Positions 58,395 to 64,000 of a stretch of DNA of 64,000 bases are shown in pieces. The notes beneath the pieces are model-generated. The model did no database searches. It was not told where the DNA came from and was given only the letters and a program-made list of their open reading frames with translations. The translations under genes were made by a program, and so were the position numbers. The stretch is taken from assembly GCA_024690665.1 (NCBI GenBank), contig JAILOU010000001.1, positions 1-64,000 on the forward strand, given 5' to 3'. The DNA is from Eubacterium sp. Its GTDB lineage: Bacteria > Bacillota > Clostridia > Lachnospirales > Lachnospiraceae. Every line of letters starts with the position of its first letter. The first letter of the stretch is position 1.

Positions 58395-59888
58395 TTATTC
58401 TATTAGTCCGGCTACCCGCATCTCAATCTTCGGGCCACCTTTCTTTTCGATATAATCTCTGGTTATTGTCACGCGTCCTATATTATCATCCTTTGGAATC
58501 TCATACATAATATCCAGCATGAATTCCTCTATGATGGAACGAAGCGCACGCGCGCCTACCTCCTTTTCCTTTGCCTTTTTGGCTATGGCATGAAGTGCTT
58601 CATCTTCAAATACAAGATCAACTTCATCAAGCTGTAACAGCTTTTGATACTGCTTGATAATCGCATTCTTAGGCTCTTTTAAGATCTTGACAAGCATATC
58701 TTCAGTAAGAGCTTCTAAGGAGAAGATAATCGGAAGACGACCGATAAACTCCGGAATCATACCAAAGTTCTTCACATCCTCAACCGTTACCTGCTGCAAA
58801 AGGTTCTCTTCCTTGTCATACTTGTCCTTAAGATCTGCCTTAAATCCCATGGAGGACTGTTTGTTAAGTCGTTCCTTGATGATGTCTTCAAGATCCGGGA
58901 ACGCACCACCACAGATAAATAAAATATTCTTCGTATCAATGGTTGTCATCGGTACCATCGCGTTCTTGCTGGTTGCACCAACCGGCACTTCTACCTCAGA
59001 ACCCTCGAGCAGTTTCAGCATACCCTGCTGCACAGATTCGCCGCTGACATCTCTTTGATTCGTGTTCTTTTTCTTGGCAATCTTGTCAATCTCATCGATA
59101 AAGATGATACCGTGCTCTGCCTTTTCTACATCGTTATCCGCTGCCGCCAGCAATTTGGATACCACGCTTTCGATGTCATCACCGATGTAGCCGGCTTCTG
59201 TAAGAGAAGTCGCATCAGTGATGGCAAGAGGCACATCCAAAAGGCGCGCAAGCGTTTTAACCAGGTAGGTTTTACCGGAACCGGTCGGTCCAATCATCAG
59301 CATGTTGGACTTTTCAATTTCAATGTCATCCATCGTATCGGTTGCCACACGCTTATAGTGATTGTAAACTGCGACCGACATCACCTTTTTCGCATAATCC
59401 TGACCAACCACGTAATCATCAAGCTGTGCCTTAATCTTGTGCGGAGCCGGAATATCCTTTAAGTCGATGAGCGGTTCTGACTTTTTGTCCTTTGATTTTT
59501 TCTTCAGCTTCTGGCGCTGCGGAAATACATCCTGAAGGTCCGCAAGATTCACCATGCTGATATTCGGAAAATGTCCACCCGAATTTGGGCCAAAGATACT
59601 GCCAAGACTGTTGGAGTTATCCTTTTCCGGATTCGCACCGCCAAGACCGTCAAATGTCTTTTGCATGCAGTCATTGCATATGCAGATCTCCGGCGCAATA
59701 TGAATCATCTTACCGGCCTTGCTCTCAGGTCTGTGACAGATTACGCACACATCTTCGTATTCATCGTCAAATGTATCGTCCGTAGGTGCATTTTCCGTAA
59801 CATACGTAAAATCCGTTGTCACATTCTCATCAATCGCATTGGTTTCCTCATTTGGATCGACTTCCATATAATCATCATTTTTACTCAT
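58395..59888 (-). CDS. clpX: ClpX-like AAA+ unfoldase with extended N-terminus
   Basis: The 497-aa product has a C4 zinc domain (CVICHRPE and CICNDC, residues 48-75), Walker A GPTGSGKT, Walker B GIIFIDEIDKIAKK, sensor and arginine-finger regions typical of ClpX, and GAFPDLEDIIKERLN. It differs from usual ClpX (about 420 aa) by an acidic 47-residue extension before the zinc domain and a linker of about 75 residues rich in Gly, Asn and Lys after it. It may be a second, specialised ClpX; clpP is not nearby. It lies 37 bases after gatB on the same strand. Confidence 0.85.
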   Translation of the reverse strand: MSKNDDYMEVDPNEETNAIDENVTTDFTYVTENAPTDDTFDDEYEDVCVICHRPESKAGKMIHIAPEICICNDCMQKTFDGLGGANPEKDNSNSLGSIFGPNSGGHFPNISMVNLADLQDVFPQRQKLKKKSKDKKSEPLIDLKDIPAPHKIKAQLDDYVVGQDYAKKVMSVAVYNHYKRVATDTMDDIEIEKSNMLMIGPTGSGKTYLVKTLARLLDVPLAITDATSLTEAGYIGDDIESVVSKLLAAADNDVEKAEHGIIFIDEIDKIAKKKNTNQRDVSGESVQQGMLKLLEGSEVEVPVGATSKNAMVPMTTIDTKNILFICGGAFPDLEDIIKERLNKQSSMGFKADLKDKYDKEENLLQQVTVEDVKNFGMIPEFIGRLPIIFSLEALTEDMLVKILKEPKNAIIKQYQKLLQLDEVDLVFEDEALHAIAKKAKEKEVGARALRSIIEEFMLDIMYEIPKDDNIGRVTITRDYIEKKGGPKIEMRVAGLIE

Positions 59889-59925
59889 GTATAACTCTCC
59901 TTATGACAGACGGTTTTCAGGTTTC

Positions 59926-61356
59926 TTATAAAAGTTCTTTTAAAATCTGGTTTACTTTGCCAGGATTTGCTTTTCCCTTCATGGCTTTCATAGTCTGTCC
60001 AACTAAGAAACCAATTGCTTTTTCCTTACCATTTCTATAATCTTCCACAGACTGAGGATTGTCCGCAATGACTTTCTCGATAGTCTCGCGAAGAGCCCCT
60101 TCGTCGTTGACCGTCTTAAGACCATGTTCCTCAACATATTTATCCGGATCGATATCTTCTGCAAAGATCTTCTCAAAGACTTCCTTTGCAACAGAAGAAT
60201 TCACGGTTCCGTCTTCTGTAAGTTTAATCAGGGCTGCAAGATTCTTAGGTGAGAACTTGATATCATCTGCTTCCATCTCATGTTCTTTTAACAGACGCAT
60301 CGTCTCAACCATCAGCCAGTTCGATACCTTTTTAGGAGCAGCTCCAAGTTCGCATGTAGCTTCAAAGATGTCTGCCATATGCTTAGATTCGGTGATGATT
60401 TGTGCATCATAGTCCGGAATCTTATACTGTTCTTTGTAACGTGCAAGCTTTTCGCTACGAAGTTCCGGCTGTTTTGCCTTAATCTCGTCAATCCATTCCT
60501 GACTGATCATAACCGGTACCAGGTCAGGATCCGGGAAGTAACGATAATCCTGTGCATCCTCTTTCGAACGCATCGCGTAAGAATATTCCTTGTTGTCATC
60601 CCAGCGACGTGTCTCCTGAATAACTTCTTTTCCTTCCTCAATCAGCTCAATCTGACGGGCACGCTCACCCTCGATTGCTCTTGCAATAGCCTTGAAAGAG
60701 TTTAAGTTCTTCATCTCGGTTCTGGTTCCGAATTCAGCAGCCCCAACTTCTCTTACTGATAAGTTGACATCGGCACGCATGGAACCTTCCTGCAATTTGC
60801 AGTCAGATGCGCCAAGATACTGGATAATCAGGCGAAGCTTTTCAAGATATGCAATGACTTCGTCTGCGCTTCTCATGTCCGGCTCAGATACAATCTCAAT
60901 CAGTGGTACGCCGGAACGGTTGTAGTCAACTAAGGATACATCTTCCCACTCATCATGAATGAGCTTACCGGCATCTTCCTCCATATGAATCTCGTGGATA
61001 CCAACGGCTTTTGTTCCGGCAGGAGTCTCGATATCAACATGACCGTTTCTGCAGATTGGCAGATACAGCTGAGAAATCTGATAGTTTTGTGGATTATCAG
61101 GATAAAAATAGTTCTTTCTGTCAAATTTATTCATGCGGGTAATCTCACAGTTTGTTGCAAGACCTACCGCCATCGCATACTCTACCACTTTCTTATTCAG
61201 AACCGGAAGAGATCCCGGCATACCGGTGCAGACCGGGCAGGTATGTGTATTAGGTGCGCCTCCGAACGCTGTTGTGCAGGCACAGAAAATCTTAGTCTTG
61301 GTCGCAAGTTCCACATGGACTTCGAGACCAATGACGGTTTCGTATTGTTTACTCAT
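59926..61356 (-). CDS. gatB: Asp/Glu-tRNA amidotransferase subunit B
   Basis: The 476-aa product has the GatB signature blocks: YETVIGLEVHVELATKTKIFCAC, CPVCTGMPGSLPVLN with zinc Cys residues, DYNRSGVPLIEIVSEPDMRS, and a C-terminal YqeY-like tail (GFLVGQTMKAMKGKANP). It activates the misacylated tRNA by phosphorylation before amidation. AAGGAGG lies before the ATG. Third gene of gatCAB. Confidence 0.97.
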   Translation of the reverse strand: MSKQYETVIGLEVHVELATKTKIFCACTTAFGGAPNTHTCPVCTGMPGSLPVLNKKVVEYAMAVGLATNCEITRMNKFDRKNYFYPDNPQNYQISQLYLPICRNGHVDIETPAGTKAVGIHEIHMEEDAGKLIHDEWEDVSLVDYNRSGVPLIEIVSEPDMRSADEVIAYLEKLRLIIQYLGASDCKLQEGSMRADVNLSVREVGAAEFGTRTEMKNLNSFKAIARAIEGERARQIELIEEGKEVIQETRRWDDNKEYSYAMRSKEDAQDYRYFPDPDLVPVMISQEWIDEIKAKQPELRSEKLARYKEQYKIPDYDAQIITESKHMADIFEATCELGAAPKKVSNWLMVETMRLLKEHEMEADDIKFSPKNLAALIKLTEDGTVNSSVAKEVFEKIFAEDIDPDKYVEEHGLKTVNDEGALRETIEKVIADNPQSVEDYRNGKEKAIGFLVGQTMKAMKGKANPGKVNQILKELL

Positions 61357-61375
61357 TGCTTACGTGCCTCCTTTT

Positions 61376-62833
61376 CTACGCTTTCAGAAGTGGGCTGTAT
61401 GCCAACGTCTGAGTCTGTTCATAAGTAAATGCTGTCTGGATAATCTTCTTTTCTTCGAAGCGGTTACCAATCAGCTGAACGCCAATCGGAAGTCCCTTAT
61501 CATCCACGCCGCAAGGCACGCTGATTCCCGGAAGACCTGCAAGGTTTACGGAAATCGTGTAAATGTCACCTAAGTACATCTTAATCGGATCTACTAAGGA
61601 TTTACCAAGTTCCGGAGCTGTTGTAGGTGCAGCCGGTCCTAAGATGACATCATACTTTTCAAACGCACGGTCAAAAGCTTCTTTAATCAGAGCCTTAACG
61701 CGAAGCGCTTTCAGATAGTAAGCATCATAGTAACCGGAACTTAATACGAAAGAACCGAGCATGATACGACGCTTAACTTCTGCGCCAAATCCTTCGCTTC
61801 GTGTCTTCTTATACATATTGTGAAGGCCATCGTAATCCTCAGCACGATAACCGTATTTTACACCATCGAATCGCTCTAAGTTAGAACTTGCTTCTGCTGC
61901 TGCAATAACATAGTAAGCAGGAATTGCGTATTCTACCAGGCTTAAGTCGAATTCTTCCACCTCAGCGCCCTGTGCTTTGAGCTCATCTGCAGCCTTTAAT
62001 ACTGCTGCCTTCACCTGCGGATCTAAGCCTTCCCCAAAGTAATCTCTCGGGATACCGATCTTCATTCCCTTAACGTCTGCCTTTAAAGCTTCTGTAAAGT
62101 TTGTATCATCACGCTTGATGGATGTTGAATCTTTTCTGTCATATGAAGCAATCGCTTCAAGAATTGTTGCACAATCTGTCACGTCCTTTGCAACAGGTCC
62201 AATCTGATCGAGAGATGAACCATATGCCACAAGTCCGTAACGAGAGACGGTTCCGTAAGTTGGCTTGATGCCGACTACACCGCAAAAGGAACTTGGCTGA
62301 CGGATTGATCCGCCGGTATCAGAACCCAGTGCATAGAAGGTCTCTCCGGCTGCAACGGATGAGCACGAGCCACCGGAAGAACCACCCGGTACATGATTTA
62401 AGTTCCACGGGTTCTTGGTTGGGCCATAATAAGAAGTCTCAGTAGTACTTCCCATTGCGAACTCGTCCATGTTCGTCTTACCCAGAATCACAGCGCCTTC
62501 GCGCTGAAGATTCAGTACTGCCTCCGATGAAAATGTCGGATGGAAATTGCTTAAGATCTTAGAAGAACAGGTTGTGAGCATGCCTTCTGTACACATGTTG
62601 TCCTTGATGGCAACCGGCACACCGGCAAGTGGACCTGTCAGTTCCCCTGCATCAATCTTCTTTTGTACTTCGGCTGCGCTTTTCAGCGCTGCCGCTTTAT
62701 CTAAAGTAACGAAACTGTTAACGTCCTTTTCCACGCGTTCAATCTGCGCAAAAGAGGCTTCTACAGCTTCTGCTACGGATATCTCTTTTTGTCCAATCTT
62801 CTTACCGAGCTGGACCGCTGTAAGTTCAATCAT
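61376..62833 (-). CDS. gatA: Asp/Glu-tRNA amidotransferase subunit A
   Basis: The 485-aa amidase-signature protein has catalytic Lys in VAIKDNM and the Gly/Ser-rich VPGGSSGGSCSSVAAG with the two catalytic Ser, GSDTGGSIRQPSSFCGVVG and a late GLPGISVPCG. It releases ammonia from glutamine for GatB. GGAGG lies before the ATG, 12 bases after gatC. Confidence 0.97.
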   Translation of the reverse strand: MIELTAVQLGKKIGQKEISVAEAVEASFAQIERVEKDVNSFVTLDKAAALKSAAEVQKKIDAGELTGPLAGVPVAIKDNMCTEGMLTTCSSKILSNFHPTFSSEAVLNLQREGAVILGKTNMDEFAMGSTTETSYYGPTKNPWNLNHVPGGSSGGSCSSVAAGETFYALGSDTGGSIRQPSSFCGVVGIKPTYGTVSRYGLVAYGSSLDQIGPVAKDVTDCATILEAIASYDRKDSTSIKRDDTNFTEALKADVKGMKIGIPRDYFGEGLDPQVKAAVLKAADELKAQGAEVEEFDLSLVEYAIPAYYVIAAAEASSNLERFDGVKYGYRAEDYDGLHNMYKKTRSEGFGAEVKRRIMLGSFVLSSGYYDAYYLKALRVKALIKEAFDRAFEKYDVILGPAAPTTAPELGKSLVDPIKMYLGDIYTISVNLAGLPGISVPCGVDDKGLPIGVQLIGNRFEEKKIIQTAFTYEQTQTLAYSPLLKA

Positions 62834-62845
62834 TGTTTTCCTCCA

Positions 62846-63139
62846 TTACTCAACCGTTCTAGGTACCTTGAAGCTGCCTTCTTTAACTGCCGGCGCATTC
62901 TTCATGGTCTTATCGTGTTCGTCTTCATTTTCCACAACATCTTCACGAAAGACATTGTTTACCGGGAACACATGAGACATTGGCTCAATGCCTGTTGTGT
63001 CAAGCTCATTGAGCTTATCAATATAGTCGAGCATGCTTTCCATATCTTTTTTGGCCTGCTGTTGTTCTTCGGCTGTCAGCTCTAATTTTGCTAAGATGCC
63101 GACATATTCCATAGTTTCATCTGAAATAATATTTGCCAT
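62846..63139 (-). CDS. gatC: Asp/Glu-tRNA amidotransferase subunit C
   Basis: The 97-aa product has the GatC form: an N-terminal helix with YVGILAKLELTAEEQ, MLDYIDKLNELDTTGIEPMSHV, and a C-terminal strand NAPAVKEGSFKVPRTVE that wraps GatA. GAAAGG lies before the ATG. First gene of gatCAB, 12 bases after the DUF3298-like gene. Confidence 0.95.
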   Translation of the reverse strand: MANIISDETMEYVGILAKLELTAEEQQQAKKDMESMLDYIDKLNELDTTGIEPMSHVFPVNNVFREDVVENEDEHDKTMKNAPAVKEGSFKVPRTVE

Positions 63140-63151
63140 AACATTTCCTTT

Positions 63152-64000
63152 CTAATCGATGGTAATCCATACATATTCGCCCATGGCATAACTGACATCC
63201 ATGACCAGCACGACTTTGCCGTCATCCATAAAGGAACTTCCATAGACTTTATATCCACCCTTTTTGAGCAGATTGGATTTTGATTTATCAAATCCCTTCA
63301 GATCATGAATCAGCTGCTTTTCGCTGATTTTCCCGCTGCCTTTAGTAGCGTAAGAAAAGACATCCTTAATCTTCAGGTCTTCATTTGAAATCGTATAATC
63401 TTCCGTGTCGAGAAGTGTGGTCGCCACATCCGAAACCTTCGCCATGTCTTTCAGGCGCATCTTCTCGCCGGTCTCCATATTAATATTATAGGTATCGCAG
63501 TAGGTGTACGGCCGCGCTGTTCCATCAAGGTCTTCTTCATAAACCACAACAAGCGAAAGAAGATCGTCCGTCTGTGTCTTGACTTCCCAGGTAACGGTCA
63601 CATCATTGTTCTTATTGCGTTTGGCAATCTTTTGTTCCTGCTTTGCAAATTTCTTAAAGAGGATATTCCATTCGTCCTGACTAAACTCGTCCTCCCAGCC
63701 GGAGATTACAGGATACGTGATGCTGCTTCCGGTTCTTTCATATAAAGTCTTCGTCTTTACCTTATACGAAGCTTCCTCCGTAGCTGTGTCCTCTGCTGTA
63801 TCCTCCGCAGCCTCAGACTCTTGCGTATCCTCTTGCACCTCTGGTTCTGTCACCGTAGTGTCTTCATCTTCTGACACTTCAGCTTCTGTGACCGGTTCTG
63901 CTTCAGAGAGCGCATCTGACTCTGTCGTATCATCCGCTACTGTCGTTGTATCACTTGTTACAACATCTTCCAGCGGCGACGTATAGTCTTCCGTTTTAAT
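63152..64000 (-). CDS. DUF3298/RsiV-like domain protein (5' end missing)
   Basis: The frame is open to the window edge, so the N-terminus is not seen; the GTG at 63877 is inside the frame and is probably not the start. The visible part begins with about 70 residues of low-complexity acidic linker (Glu, Asp, Thr, Ala), followed by a domain of about 200 residues with ITYPVISGWEDEFSQDEWN, a central YCDTYNINMETGEKMRLKDM and the end SYAMGEYVWITID. This order resembles PdaC/RsiV-type extracytoplasmic domains. A membrane anchor or zinc ribbon would be expected further upstream. Probably exported; ligand unknown. Adjacent to gatC on the same strand. Confidence 0.7.
   Translation of the reverse strand: MKTEDYTSPLEDVVTSDTTTVADDTTESDALSEAEPVTEAEVSEDEDTTVTEPEVQEDTQESEAAEDTAEDTATEEASYKVKTKTLYERTGSSITYPVISGWEDEFSQDEWNILFKKFAKQEQKIAKRNKNNDVTVTWEVKTQTDDLLSLVVVYEEDLDGTARPYTYCDTYNINMETGEKMRLKDMAKVSDVATTLLDTEDYTISNEDLKIKDVFSYATKGSGKISEKQLIHDLKGFDKSKSNLLKKGGYKVYGSSFMDDGKVVLVMDVSYAMGEYVWITID

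Noticed and set aside
1-64000. CRISPR arrays, insertion sequences, prophage or conjugation genes
   Set aside because: No regularly spaced repeats, transposase, integrase or relaxase were seen. The only mobile traces are REP-like palindromes, the tRNA 3'-end duplication and the paired RNA elements.

Overview
The window looks like chromosome of a gut-type Clostridia, most likely a Lachnospiraceae. Reasons: moderate G+C; strong GGAGG ribosome sites with some TTG and GTG starts; a Pst phosphate system, NrdDG anaerobic ribonucleotide reductase, MecA, gatCAB and an OFA-type antiporter; and small proteins with the MKKTYV-type leader typical of that family. There is no rRNA, no CRISPR array and no complete insertion sequence. 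One tRNA gene is present (Leu, anticodon AAG).

Layout. 1-4 kb: the N-terminal part of an AAA ATPase with a repeated upstream operator-like motif, a small hypothetical protein, then two tandem copies of a structured RNA ending in near-identical terminators, a DUF218 membrane protein, a metallophosphoesterase and REP-like palindromes. 4-9.3 kb: two paralogous sulfotransferase-like genes flanking a class-I-glutaminase-type hydrolase, then an OmpR/histidine-kinase pair. 9.5-13.6 kb: a DUF1847 Cys-rich protein, a PucR-type regulator divergent from an OFA-family MFS antiporter, and a small membrane protein. 13.6-17.7 kb: pstSCAB-phoU behind a Pho-box-like repeat. 17.8-22 kb: a coiled-coil protein, a BCCT transporter whose 3' end overlaps that of a convergent ThrE exporter, and a scar of a MATE transporter. 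22-25.3 kb: a five-gene NifX/Mrp-type operon led by a DUF134-NifX fusion. 25.3-29.8 kb: a GGDEF protein, a CobW GTPase with two palindromic operators, a Fur-family regulator and a HigB/HigA-peptidase pair. 29.9-30.3 kb: tRNA-Leu with a duplicated 3' end. 30.3-36 kb: a Dlt-like surface-modification cassette containing a PLP decarboxylase. 36-43.2 kb: nrdD (fused to a glutaredoxin domain), nrdG, mecA, a HEAT-repeat methyltransferase, an amidase and a LysR regulator. 43.2-57.9 kb: an S26-type peptidase and a PadeN-like nucleotidyltransferase, then an interruption (cytidylate-kinase-like gene, an RND transporter with seven internal repeats, TetR), then a radical-SAM/PqqD/HPr-kinase/ABC peptide-modification operon and an AEC transporter. 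Two copies of a second structured element of about 330 nt lie at 45.1 and 57.9 kb. 58.4-64 kb: a ClpX-like ATPase, gatB, gatA, gatC and a partial DUF3298-like protein.

The strongest candidates for undescribed biology are: the RiPP-like operon with an unusually large (162 aa) substrate; the Dlt-like cassette with a carrier-protein-linked decarboxylase; the two tandem structured RNAs, whose promoter motif also precedes a sulfotransferase gene; and the pair of large structured elements. Functions are assigned from remembered family motifs. No database search was possible.
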